From: Spirochaetales bacterium
Lineage (GTDB): Bacteria; Spirochaetota; Spirochaetia; Sphaerochaetales; Sphaerochaetaceae
Length of the DNA stretch: 19,596 nt
NCBI GenBank assembly: GCA_022771185.1
Contig: JALFCJ010000046.1
Span: 1-19,596 of the forward strand
Direction of reading: 5' to 3'
Made by a program: the position numbers and the translations under genes. The notes under the pieces are model-generated. The model worked only from the letters and a program-made list of their open reading frames with translations. It ran no database searches and had not been told where the DNA came from. The number at the start of each line of letters is the position of its first letter. Position 1 is the stretch's first letter. Below, one piece after another: positions 7,532 through 14,708 of the stretch.

Positions 7532-9055
7532 GTGCATAAACAGTTTTACAGACTATTCATATCTATAGTATGCATCGTACTGGCGGCAATCCTTTTCCAG
7601 GTGGTATGTATTACTTTTTTCTCTCGTTCCCTTGTCTATGTCTGGTCTAGCCAGGTATTCGATGAGTTTGCAGAGAATGTAGAGAGTAGTCTGAAGACTG
7701 CAGATTTTGAGGGGACGAAGAATATATATGACTATGTTTTCTCAAATGTTTCGGAGAGAATATCAGGGTTTATTCTTCGTTCCGAAGACGGGCAGATGCT
7801 TACCTTCGGCCAGTCTGGAAAGGGGAAGATAATCCCTCAGCTTTCTTCTTTTGTCAATAATACATTTACTTACATGCAGCATGTGTCATCCTCTTCCTCT
7901 GTCCAAGGAAGCAGCGGCAATACTCTTGAGATAAATGCACCTAAGTATAGAATAGACATCACTATTACCAATCCATTTGTAATGGAAGTGACGGATGCTG
8001 TTTTCTCCCGCACCAATTACAAGGGAAAAACCACTGTCACATATCCTCAGTCTATAACTAGGTCCGATGTGGCAGGTACAATCGAGATCTTTATTAATGG
8101 CTCACTCTCTGCTTATCTTGATGTTTTAGTTTACTCTGTAGACTACTACACCCCTACGAAGTTTATCCTGAAAGAAGTATACAGAGTAATGGGATTCTCT
8201 ATCCCTATTGCCTTGGTTCTCGCTTTTATTCTTGCCTACGTTCTTTCCAGAAAGACTGAAAGAAAGGTAAAAGATGTAGAAGATGCCCTCAGTAAGTTAT
8301 CGAAGGGACAGTTTGACATTACAATGCCTCCGTCAAAGATAGAAGAGTATCAAAAGATTGGAGACTCTGTAGAGGCTCTAGGACGGGACTTAAGGCGTCA
8401 CTCCGCTTCCCGTAAAGAGTGGATCAGGAATATATCCCATGACTTGAATACACCGGTGACTAGTATGAATATGCTTCTGGAGGGTATACAGGACGGAATG
8501 TTCCCTCTTAACGAAGATACAGTAAAAGCATTGAAGAAAGAAAATGATACTTTGATGAGTAGGATTGCCAGCGTCTCTTATTACTCCTATCTTTTGTCTC
8601 CTGATGCAAAGTGTGAAAAGAGCGAGATGAGTCTGAAGACGGAAGCTGAGAATGTAGTGATGACTGCAAAGGCTGAAGCAGATATCAAGATAAGTGACGA
8701 TATAACTATATATGGTGACGAGAAACTGGTATCAAGAGCATTCTTTGAAGTGTTGAAGAACGCAATTGAATATAGAACCGGAAGTGATAATCCTCTGTGG
8801 AGGGCAACTGTAACTGATGACTACTTGGTGGTCACAATCTCTAACCGTGGCCGTCTTCCTGATCCTTTACCACAGTTCTTCGAGCCTTGGGCAAGAGGCG
8901 ATGCATCCAGAACCCAAGGTGGAAGCGGACTGGGACTTTCTATCGTCTACCAGATCATGGAGCTCCATGGAGGAAAAGTATCAATCAAGGAAGAAAACGG
9001 CATAGTCAGCGTCGATATGTCATTCCCATTCTTTGACTACGTCTCCGTTGTCTAG
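7532..9055 (+). CDS. Membrane sensor histidine kinase (first two-component system)
   Basis: The 507-residue kinase starts with GTG directly after the response regulator stop. TM1 is at about 6-30 and TM2 at about 220-238, enclosing an extracytoplasmic domain of roughly 185 residues that matches no sensor fold I know. A HAMP-like linker (about 240-293) leads to the dimerisation helix, NISHDLNTPVT with phosphoacceptor H303. The ATPase domain has the N-box EVLKNAIEYR (N410), a variant D-box ISNRGRLPD where Asn stands for the usual Asp, and the G-box GGSGLGLS (463-470). The asparagine at 438 is seen in other kinases, so activity is not excluded. The last 36 bases overlap the convergent phosphodiesterase gene. 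Confidence 0.93.
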   Translation: MHKQFYRLFISIVCIVLAAILFQVVCITFFSRSLVYVWSSQVFDEFAENVESSLKTADFEGTKNIYDYVFSNVSERISGFILRSEDGQMLTFGQSGKGKIIPQLSSFVNNTFTYMQHVSSSSSVQGSSGNTLEINAPKYRIDITITNPFVMEVTDAVFSRTNYKGKTTVTYPQSITRSDVAGTIEIFINGSLSAYLDVLVYSVDYYTPTKFILKEVYRVMGFSIPIALVLAFILAYVLSRKTERKVKDVEDALSKLSKGQFDITMPPSKIEEYQKIGDSVEALGRDLRRHSASRKEWIRNISHDLNTPVTSMNMLLEGIQDGMFPLNEDTVKALKKENDTLMSRIASVSYYSYLLSPDAKCEKSEMSLKTEAENVVMTAKAEADIKISDDITIYGDEKLVSRAFFEVLKNAIEYRTGSDNPLWRATVTDDYLVVTISNRGRLPDPLPQFFEPWARGDASRTQGGSGLGLSIVYQIMELHGGKVSIKEENGIVSVDMSFPFFDYVSVV

Positions 9056-9547
9056 AGAAATAATAGTAATCTTGCCGTCATCCCAGACTGCATAGGAAGG
9101 CATACTTCCTCCCTTAGGGATAGTAGTGGATCCAGGATTAAGAAATACAACTCCATCTCTTTCTTCAAGTACTGGAATATGAGTGTGTCCTGACATGACG
9201 ACAGAGAAGCCGGTTGTGTCTATTTCGTGGTGTCCGTGAACAAGGAGAATTTTCTTTCCATCCGCTTCTATTTCTCTCTTCTCATCCAGAATAGGGAAAG
9301 GAAGCACCATTTGGTCAACTTCTGCATCGCAGTTTCCTCTTACAGCGATGATGGAGTCTTTCATCTCTGAGAGTATTGGAATTACTTTTTTGGGGTTATA
9401 GAATGGGGGGAGATCATTTCTCGGTCCGTGATACAATAAGTCGCCCAAGAGTATAAGGTGATCGAAGTTCCCGTCAAGCCAAATGCGGTGTATTTCTTCT
9501 GCTCTCTTGTAGTCACCATGGATATCAGATGCAATTAACAGCTTCAT
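9020..9547 (-). CDS. yfcE: YfcE-like metallophosphodiesterase
   Basis: The 175-residue cytoplasmic protein belongs to the YfcE/MJ0936 class of calcineurin-like phosphodiesterases. Metal ligands are all present: SDIHGD with D8 and H10, LLGDLLYHGPRN with D36, RGNCDAE with N72, LVHGHH with H104, and MSGHTHIPV with H121 and H123. The LYHGPRNDLPPFYNP segment and the NPGSTTIPKGG loop are strongly typical of YfcE. Its relatives hydrolyse model phosphodiesters with manganese; the physiological substrate is not known. A Shine-Dalgarno AAGGAG lies at 9557-9562 (complement), about nine bases from the ATG. It is convergent with the first kinase gene and shares its terminal 36 bases with it. Confidence 0.9.
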   Translation of the reverse strand: MKLLIASDIHGDYKRAEEIHRIWLDGNFDHLILLGDLLYHGPRNDLPPFYNPKKVIPILSEMKDSIIAVRGNCDAEVDQMVLPFPILDEKREIEADGKKILLVHGHHEIDTTGFSVVMSGHTHIPVLEERDGVVFLNPGSTTIPKGGSMPSYAVWDDGKITIISLDNGDVVKEWE

Positions 9548-9615
9548 TTTTTAAAACTCCTTACAATCTACATATTGTCTGTATCACTTCAACATAGTGT
9601 CGTGCAATACTGAAT

Positions 9616-9636
9616 TTGTCAAAGGTTCTTTGATAA
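9616..9636. promoter_or_regulatory. Dyad, possible operator
   Basis: The arms TTGTCAAAG (9616-9624) and CTTTGATAA (9628-9636) are inverted repeats around GTT, perfect over TCAAAG/CTTTGA and continuing with one G-T mismatch. Its size fits a dimeric regulator site. It sits between the yfcE start and the hairpins before the second two-component system. No protein is assigned. Confidence 0.35.
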
Positions 9637-9666
9637 ACATTAGAGCGAAACAATCTCCCCTTCAAG

Positions 9667-9706
9667 TGACGGTCTTTCCCCCTATAAAGGCCGTCATTCT
9701 TCTTTT
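9667..9706 (+). terminator. Intrinsic terminator-like hairpin
   Basis: TGACGG (9667-9672) pairs with CCGTCA (9691-9696), and CTTT (9674-9677) with AAGG (9687-9690), closing a pyrimidine-rich loop. TTCTTCTTTT follows at 9697-9706. The tail is on the + strand only. The nearest upstream + strand gene ends at 9055, so it either stops read-through from the first two-component operon across yfcE or ends a short RNA that starts near 9637. Confidence 0.6.
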
Positions 9707-9767
9707 ACTCTACAAATTACAATAACAATTCATTAACAATTAAAGCCTATTTTTTTACCTGATGTTG

Positions 9768-9887
9768 CCATCCATAAATGAATGGGCGGGAATCTGCCTT
9801 CCCGCGAGAGATGCCCGAGTTGTAGTCTTATGTATCTTCTCTTTGCCATCTGATACACAAGACTTTGACGGGCTCTCTCTTTTTCTT
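9768..9887 (+). ncRNA. Candidate structured RNA or attenuating leader
   Basis: Three hairpins follow each other. H1: CCAT-C-CAT (9768-9775) with ATG-A-ATGG (9778-9785). H2: GCGGGAA (9786-9792) with TTCCCGC (9799-9805), loop TCTGCC. H3: GAGAGA-U-GCCCG (9806-9817) with CGGGC-TCTCTC (9869-9879), then a 6x4 internal loop, then AGTCTTATGTATC (9824-9836) with GATACACAAGACT (9852-9864), one mismatch, 15-base loop. A U-tract (9880-9887) follows. GGGC at 9784-9787 could also pair with GCCC at 9813-9816, which would compete with H3. The second response regulator starts 45 bases further on. I recognise no known RNA family. It could be a free-standing small RNA or a conditional terminator for the downstream operon. 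No clear promoter is visible upstream. Confidence 0.5.
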
Positions 9888-9931
9888 GCAAAAAAATAAA
9901 ATCTGAATCATAAATGAGTAAGGGAGATTGA

Positions 9932-10603
9932 ATGTTTAAGATTCTGATAGTAGATGATGACAGGGACTTTTCCAAGGCATTGGAGACCTATTTGTCCAGG
10001 AATGGATATGAAGTCTGTTATGCTCCGGGAGCAGAAGAAGCCTATGACGCTATATATAAGAATGTCTTTGATCTGATTATCTCTGATATTATGATGCCTG
10101 GAACCGACGGCTTTCAATTCGCCACCCAAATCAGGTCTGTAAACTCTACAATCCCTCTTCTCTTTATTTCGGCTTTAGACGATATACAGAGTAAGCATAA
10201 AGGCTTTCAGATCGGTATCGACGATTATATGGTGAAGCCTATTGAATTTGATGAGCTGAAGATGCGTATCAAGGCGATACTGAGACGCACAGGGATTGCA
10301 CAGTCCAAGAGACTTGTGATCGGAGGTACGGTCCTCGATAGAGAAGAGAGAAGTGCATATGTGGACGGAGTGGAGGTGGTTTTGACCCCAAGGGAGTTTG
10401 ATATCGTATTCAAGCTTCTTTCATACCCAAAAAAGACATTCTCCAGACAGGCTTTGATGGATGAGTTTTGGGATAGTGAGACTACTTCTTCTACAAGAAC
10501 TGTAGATGTATATGTAACGAAGCTGAGAGATAAGTTTTCAATTTCCAAGGACTTTGAGATACAGACAGTCCATGGTCTGGGATATAAGGCGGTGTTGCTT
10601 TGA
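9932..10603 (+). CDS. OmpR/PhoB-family response regulator (second two-component system)
   Basis: The 223-residue protein has a receiver domain with IVDDDRDF (D8-D10), phosphoacceptor D52 in IISDIMMPGTDG, S80, and K102 in VKPIEFDEL. The winged-helix output domain begins near residue 126 and contains VLTPREFDIVFKLLSYPKKT, TRTVDVYVTKLRDKF and the C-terminal wing VHGLGYKAVLL. A good Shine-Dalgarno (GGGAGA) precedes ATG 9932. The kinase gene overlaps its stop by four bases, so they are a cognate pair. The two response regulators in the window are not near-identical, so this is not a simple recent duplication. Confidence 0.95.
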   Translation: MFKILIVDDDRDFSKALETYLSRNGYEVCYAPGAEEAYDAIYKNVFDLIISDIMMPGTDGFQFATQIRSVNSTIPLLFISALDDIQSKHKGFQIGIDDYMVKPIEFDELKMRIKAILRRTGIAQSKRLVIGGTVLDREERSAYVDGVEVVLTPREFDIVFKLLSYPKKTFSRQALMDEFWDSETTSSTRTVDVYVTKLRDKFSISKDFEIQTVHGLGYKAVLL

Positions 10604-11664
10604 AAAGAAAAGCAAAAAAGCAGTTGGGACGAGTCATCGTCAATGCTATTGGTTCTTTTTTATGTTGCTCTATTGTTTTGGGTGTAAGTATGATTTTCTT
10701 TTCTTATGGTCTTAATATGACGGAAGAGATGTTCAGACATAGAGCCATGTTGACTCTCTCTAATATCGTATTTCTCTCTATGCTTTTTACTGCCCAAGAT
10801 ATTTTTAGATCATGGTATGGTGAGAAGAGGCAAGTTAAACGAATAATGAAGGGTGTTGAGGCTATTACCAAAGGAGATTTCTCCTATAGAATCGAACCCT
10901 TCCATAGATTTGAACTCTTTAACCAATATGATGAGATTATAGATGGTATAAACAAAATGGCCAAGGAGCTGGAGTCCTCTGAGACTATGAAGAAGGATTT
11001 TATATCCAATGTATCTCATGAACTTAAGACTCCATTGTCTACAATATCTGCATATTGTGAGATTCTTCAGGATCCTTCTTTGTCTGAGGAAGAGAGAAAT
11101 GAAAGAATTGCCATGATACTGAAAAATGTGAAGAAGTTGTCTAATCTTATTTCAAACATTCTTAAGCTTAATAAACTTGAAAACCAGGAGATATATCCGG
11201 AGATGAAGCCTTTTGACCTTTCTGCCAGAGTCGCTTCCGCATTTCTTTCATTTGTGGATGTTTCTGAAGAAAAAGGTATTATTCTCAATGCATCTGTTAA
11301 AGACGACGTGATGATAGTCTCTGATCCGGAGCTATTGGATATTGTTTGGAATAATCTTATAGGGAATGCAGTGAAGTTTACTCCTAGCGGCGGAAAGGTA
11401 GCCGTGGTATTGGAAGAAGACGAAAGCGAAGTAAGAGTCTATGTTTCTGATACTGGAGTTGGAATCAGCAGGAATGCAATAAACCATATCTTTGATCGCT
11501 TTTATCAAGCTGACACCTCTCATCAGACGGAAGGAAATGGTCTGGGCCTGGCACTTGTTAAGAGAGTGGTGGAAATAGTTGGAGGAGAGATAAGCGTAGA
11601 GAGCGAGGAAGGAAAAGGTAGTGCATTTGAGATAAAACTAAAAAAAGACAGTGAATCTCGTTGA
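10600..11664 (+). CDS. Sensor histidine kinase without a large external sensor domain
   Basis: The 354-residue kinase starts with TTG, overlapping the regulator stop as TTGA. Two membrane helices at about 11-35 and 50-67 leave an external loop of only about 15 residues. A HAMP-like linker (about 70-125) leads to FISNVSHELKTPLSTIS with phosphoacceptor H140. The ATPase domain has the N-box NNLIGNAVKFTP (N251, N256), DTGVGIS (D284, G286), an F-box region IFDRFYQAD, and the G-box GNGLGLALV (312-320). All catalytic boxes are intact. The short loop points to sensing within the membrane or through a partner protein. AzlC begins 41 bases downstream without a visible terminator, so export may be co-transcribed. 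Confidence 0.94.
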   Translation: MKRKAKKQLGRVIVNAIGSFLCCSIVLGVSMIFFSYGLNMTEEMFRHRAMLTLSNIVFLSMLFTAQDIFRSWYGEKRQVKRIMKGVEAITKGDFSYRIEPFHRFELFNQYDEIIDGINKMAKELESSETMKKDFISNVSHELKTPLSTISAYCEILQDPSLSEEERNERIAMILKNVKKLSNLISNILKLNKLENQEIYPEMKPFDLSARVASAFLSFVDVSEEKGIILNASVKDDVMIVSDPELLDIVWNNLIGNAVKFTPSGGKVAVVLEEDESEVRVYVSDTGVGISRNAINHIFDRFYQADTSHQTEGNGLGLALVKRVVEIVGGEISVESEEGKGSAFEIKLKKDSESR

Positions 11665-11705
11665 TTAACTCATACTAATTTTATAGGCTTTCTCTCAGGT
11701 GCGTT

Positions 11706-12413
11706 ATGAATGATAAGAAAGCCTTGCCAGCCTTGAAAGCGGCATTTCCCCATACTCTACCAATTCTTGCAGGTTTTATTGTGCTTGGAATGGGATACGG
11801 GATATATCTAAGGTCCTCAGGGCTTCCCCTTTGGTATCCCACACTCACTAGTATTCTGGTCTTTGGTGGGTCATTGGAGTTTCTTCTTGTATCTATGCTC
11901 CTTTCTCCTTTTCAGCCGATCTCTGTATTCTTTCTCTCCCTATTAGTACAGGCAAGGCATATTTTCTATGGCCTTACTCTATTAAAGAAATACAGGGGAA
12001 GAGGATTAAAAAGCTTATATCTCATTTACTCTATGTGCGACGAAACTTTCTCCATTAATTGTAGTGCAGAGGTTCCAGAGAATATCGACGAGGGATGGTT
12101 TATGTTCTTTGTGTCTTTCCTTAATCAAAGCTACTGGGTCTTCTCAGTTACTCTTGGCTCTGTATTGGGCGGGGCATTAAGTAAGTACTCGGAAGGAGTA
12201 GAGTTTGTTATGACTGCAATGTTCTGTGTAATATTCATCAGAGCCATGGAGAAGAAAGAGAATAGAATAAGCGGTGTAATAGGAGTAGTGGCTACTCTTA
12301 TTTCCCTCTTGGTCTTCGGTAAGAGTGTATTCCTTATTCCTTCAATGGTTCTTATTCTTGTTTTTCTTTTTATCTTCAGAGAGAGAATTGAAAAGGGGAG
12401 GGTGTTTGTATGA
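11706..12413 (+). CDS. azlC: AzlC-family branched-chain amino acid exporter, large subunit
   Basis: The 235-residue membrane protein has about seven hydrophobic segments. AzlC signatures are visible: FPHTLPILAGFIVLGMGYGI near the start, VFGGSLEFL at 52-60, QARHIFYGLTL at 82-92, and CDETFS at 111-116. AzlC and AzlD together export branched-chain amino acids or analogues across the inner membrane. The small partner gene overlaps its stop by four bases. A short AGGTG box lies before the ATG. Position right after the second kinase suggests the two-component system may control it, but no binding site supports this. Confidence 0.9.
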   Translation: MNDKKALPALKAAFPHTLPILAGFIVLGMGYGIYLRSSGLPLWYPTLTSILVFGGSLEFLLVSMLLSPFQPISVFFLSLLVQARHIFYGLTLLKKYRGRGLKSLYLIYSMCDETFSINCSAEVPENIDEGWFMFFVSFLNQSYWVFSVTLGSVLGGALSKYSEGVEFVMTAMFCVIFIRAMEKKENRISGVIGVVATLISLLVFGKSVFLIPSMVLILVFLFIFRERIEKGRVFV

Positions 12414-12733
12414 CAGGTCTAGAGCGGATTATTACTGTTTTGATTGCTGGGTTTGCCACAGTTTTGACCCGATTCCTACCTTTTGTAATTTTCAAAGGAA
12501 AAAAGACACCTAAAGCTCTGGATTATTTAGGTTTTGCCCTTCCTTGTAGCGTATTTGGCATGCTTCTTGTCTATTGCTTAAAAGACACTGTAGTGACTTC
12601 TTTTCCTTTTGCACTTCCAGAATTCTTAGGTTTGGCCGTTACTTCTGCTATATATCTATGGAAAAAGAATACTCTTATTTCTATTGCGGCAGGTACTGTG
12701 TTCTATATGTTTCTAGTGCAAGTTGTGTTTTAA
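12410..12733 (+). CDS. azlD: AzlD-family small subunit of branched-chain amino acid exporter
   Basis: The 107-residue protein is nearly all membrane, with about four helices, and matches AzlD in length and in the segment LIAGFATVLTRFLPFVIF followed by a lysine patch and ALDYLGFALPCSVFGMLLVY. It starts at the ATGA overlap with azlC, the usual arrangement for this pair. It is the obligatory partner of AzlC. Transcription probably ends at the hairpin just after its stop. Confidence 0.9.
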   Translation: MTGLERIITVLIAGFATVLTRFLPFVIFKGKKTPKALDYLGFALPCSVFGMLLVYCLKDTVVTSFPFALPEFLGLAVTSAIYLWKKNTLISIAAGTVFYMFLVQVVF

Positions 12734-12767
12734 AAAATGGCCACCCTCCAAAGGAAGATGACCATTT
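12732..12767 (-). terminator. Terminator, best oriented for the minus-strand lipoprotein gene
   Basis: ATGG (12737-12740) pairs with CCAT, interrupted by small internal loops, and TCC/GGA closes on an AAA loop; the outer AAATGG and CCATTT extend the stem. On the minus strand the stem is followed by TTTTTT (complement of 12732-12737). On the + strand the tail is weaker, so it may serve azlD less efficiently. Confidence 0.65.
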
Positions 12768-12784
12768 GATGTTGTGTATGGAAA

Positions 12785-13735
12785 TCAGTCTAGTTCATCC
12801 AAGAACGCATCTGCCCATACTTCCATACCGTTGATAGTTACCTTTACGTCTGCAATGTTCTTTAGATTGATTTCTCCGATTCCTGTCGGGTTGAGGTTCA
12901 GCTTTAGAGAAGCTGAGATGTCGAACTTGTCTTCTTCTTTTCCGTCATCATATTCAATATAGGTGAAGTTAAAAGAAGTTGAGAGCTTTTTGTCATCAGT
13001 GATCTTAAAAGCAGTGGAACCTTCGATAATAGCCTCTAGTTCAGTTCCGTCTTTTACTTCGATTTTAAAACTTTGAGCGTCGCCGCTGATAAGAGTATCA
13101 AAATTGATTTTAATTTGACTGAGGTTATTGAAGAACTCTTCAATTGCCTCTGCAGCATCTTCTGCAGCGTCCAGCATCTTCTCAAGCTCTGTATCGTCGA
13201 AGAAAGTGCCGTCGATTTCTATCCACTTGTCGTCAACGTCTTTCTCGATTTCGATTGGATTTCCATCGATAATGATAGTTATGTCCAAAGAAGAAACTAC
13301 AGCAATTCCTTTTTTATCTACCCTAAAGTTTACGTATGAGCCTGCTTCTACTTTAACATCTGGTGCATTATTGAGAGAGGCGATTAGTGAATTATAGAAC
13401 GCTTCCTCTGCTTCTGTAGCTCCCTCTGCAGAAGCAAGGGTTTTAAGATCTTTGATTATCTTTGATGTAGAAACTTCTGTTTCTTCTTTAAATCTTAGAA
13501 CCTGTTCTCCACTGAGAGCTCTTGTAGCTGATTCAGCGAGTTCAGGATTTGTCACAGCATATGCTTCTAATACAGTGACACTCTTTATTGCCTCTCTATT
13601 CTGTGAATACTCCGTGCTTGTCATCTGCTTTTTTGTAGCAGCTGTCTTTCCATCCATTGTCTTTTCAGGTGAACACGATACGACAACCAACATAACAAGT
13701 AAAAGGATTGATACGAGTTTAATTGTCTTTTTCAT
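12785..13735 (-). CDS. Uncharacterised acidic lipoprotein
   Basis: I do not recognise a family. The 316-residue protein has a lipoprotein signal: MKK, a hydrophobic core, and VVVSC with C21. Residues 30-125 are mostly helical and rich in Ala, Glu and Thr. Residues 127-180 alternate as beta strands (VNFRVDKKGIAVVSSLDITI). An acidic helix at 181-208 (DTELEKMLDAAEDAAEAIEE) is followed by further strands, ending with VKVTINGMEVWADAFLDELD. The pattern suggests an envelope-anchored beta-sandwich with a helical insertion. Shine-Dalgarno AGGAGA is at 13741-13746 (complement). A -10 box lies 26 bases upstream of the ATG. It stands alone between two terminator-like hairpins. Function is unknown. Confidence 0.8.
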   Translation of the reverse strand: MKKTIKLVSILLLVMLVVVSCSPEKTMDGKTAATKKQMTSTEYSQNREAIKSVTVLEAYAVTNPELAESATRALSGEQVLRFKEETEVSTSKIIKDLKTLASAEGATEAEEAFYNSLIASLNNAPDVKVEAGSYVNFRVDKKGIAVVSSLDITIIIDGNPIEIEKDVDDKWIEIDGTFFDDTELEKMLDAAEDAAEAIEEFFNNLSQIKINFDTLISGDAQSFKIEVKDGTELEAIIEGSTAFKITDDKKLSTSFNFTYIEYDDGKEEDKFDISASLKLNLNPTGIGEINLKNIADVKVTINGMEVWADAFLDELD

Positions 13736-13757
13736 TTTTCATCTCCTATTGAATAGT

Positions 13758-13779
13758 TTCATTATATAGGAGAAATGAA
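13758..13779 (-). promoter_or_regulatory. Promoter -10 with overlapping dyad for the lipoprotein gene
   Basis: Reading the minus strand, TATAAT (complement of 13761-13766) is a perfect -10 box about 26 bases before the ATG; the -35 is poor. The dyad TTCATT (13758-13763) and AATGAA (13774-13779) covers the -10 box, as an operator would. Confidence 0.45.
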
Positions 13780-13809
13780 CATTTAAAGTAAAAGTTACAT
13801 TTATTTTGT

Positions 13810-13829
13810 ACACTTCCTAATAAGTGTAT
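13810..13829. other. Short AT-rich hairpin between mgtC-like gene and lipoprotein gene
   Basis: TACACTT (13810-13816) and AAGTGTA (13823-13829) form a seven-base stem with loop CCTAAT. It lies 18 bases past the stop of the MgtC-family gene on the minus strand. No U-tract follows on either strand, so it is a weak terminator or a protein site. Confidence 0.35.
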
Positions 13830-13846
13830 AGTTTATTATGTAATCA

Positions 13847-14542
13847 TCAATCTACGGCAAAAATTTCTATGTCATCGATAAAGCCAGAGCGTGACATCTC
13901 CTCCATTATTCCAGGAACTGAAGCGGCTCTGGAACATATGATAGATGCCTTCAGGAGAATATCACCATCATGAGTGTGGGTCATAGTGATATTTCTAATA
14001 GTGATATGGATGGCATCTAGTCTGTCCTTTACATCTGTCAGTGTCATTCCATGCTTAGTTAGGTTTATAGTAATGGATCCAGTGTTGGTGCTGAATGTCT
14101 TATGCTCCTGCTTATGCATTAAATACTGGATGATCAACATAAGTATTGTCGATGCTATTCCCAGTGCATATAAACCGCTACCAATGGCGAGACCTATTCC
14201 GACTGTAGCCCAAAGGCCAGCTGCAGTAGTGACGCCGATAATATTGTCACGCTTCACAAATATTACGCCAGCACCCAAGAATCCTATAGCCTGAACAACA
14301 CCGGATGCCATACGGGACGCGTCCACTTGGACAGAGGAAAGGTATACTACATCTAAGAATCCGTATTTTGAAATGATCATCATCAGAGCAGATGCCAGTG
14401 CCACCAGCATATGAGTTCTCAAGCCTGCACTTTTAAGTCTCTTCTCTCTCTCCCAACCGATGAGCATGCCGCAAAGTGTAGAGAGAAGAACTCTTCCTAT
14501 CAGGATCAAAACCAACGAGTATGTAAAAGTGAATTCAGGCAT
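13847..14542 (-). CDS. MgtC/SapB-family inner-membrane protein
   Basis: The start is placed at ATG 14542, not at an upstream in-frame ATG at 14602, because AAGGAGG lies five bases before it. The product is 231 residues. The MgtC core is clear: LCGMLIGWEREKRLKSAGLR (23-42), RMASGVVQAIGFLGAGVIF (77-95) and VTTAAGLWATVGIGLAIG (104-121), over about five membrane helices. A soluble ACT-like C-terminal domain follows from about 155. Family members modulate membrane ATPase activity or magnesium-limited growth in pathogens and are widespread elsewhere; no ion specificity can be claimed. A hairpin at 14571-14584 lies in its leader. Confidence 0.9.
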   Translation of the reverse strand: MPEFTFTYSLVLILIGRVLLSTLCGMLIGWEREKRLKSAGLRTHMLVALASALMMIISKYGFLDVVYLSSVQVDASRMASGVVQAIGFLGAGVIFVKRDNIIGVTTAAGLWATVGIGLAIGSGLYALGIASTILMLIIQYLMHKQEHKTFSTNTGSITINLTKHGMTLTDVKDRLDAIHITIRNITMTHTHDGDILLKASIICSRAASVPGIMEEMSRSGFIDDIEIFAVD

Positions 14543-14570
14543 TTTTCCTCCTTGGTAATAAAGAAGCTCT

Positions 14571-14584
14571 CCCTTAAATAAGGG
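14571..14584 (-). other. Leader hairpin before the MgtC-family gene
   Basis: CCCTT (14571-14575) and AAGGG (14580-14584) form a five-base stem with a four-base loop in the minus-strand leader, about 15 bases upstream of the Shine-Dalgarno sequence. It could influence translation or be chance. Confidence 0.3.
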
Positions 14585-14651
14585 AAAAACTATTACAACC
14601 AATCTCTTCTGTATTATTTAGAGAAACAAGACTCATTATTTCTCTTTTGAT

Positions 14652-14708
14652 TTGACAAGTATGCCTATTTTTTTAGAAATTTCCACAAATATTTGAAATT
14701 TTTATAAT
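14652..14708 (+). promoter_or_regulatory. Promoter-like element with nested palindromes
   Basis: TTGACA (14652-14657) is a consensus -35 with TAGAAA 16 bases on. TTTCCA (14680-14685) lies 17 bases before TATAAT (14703-14708). Between them sits the perfect palindrome CAAATATTTG (14686-14695), nested inside AAATTTC (14677-14683) and GAAATTT (14695-14701). A repressor bound there would block either promoter. Confidence 0.4.

Noticed and set aside
9733..9975. 80-residue minus-strand reading frame across the hairpin region
   Set aside because: It has no Shine-Dalgarno, begins inside the response regulator gene and its sequence follows from the long inverted repeats; the RNA structure explains it better.
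6839..11664. Tandem duplication of one two-component system
   Set aside because: The regulators differ at many positions and the kinases differ in length, topology and D-box, so they are distinct systems placed side by side.
13128..13397. Serine-rich + strand frame opposite the lipoprotein gene
   Set aside because: Low-complexity product of reading the acidic helix codons in reverse; the minus-strand gene has a signal peptide, ribosome binding site and -10 box.
14543..14602. Upstream ATG for the MgtC-family gene
   Set aside because: The added 20 residues do not match the family and AAGGAGG sits correctly before the internal ATG 14542.
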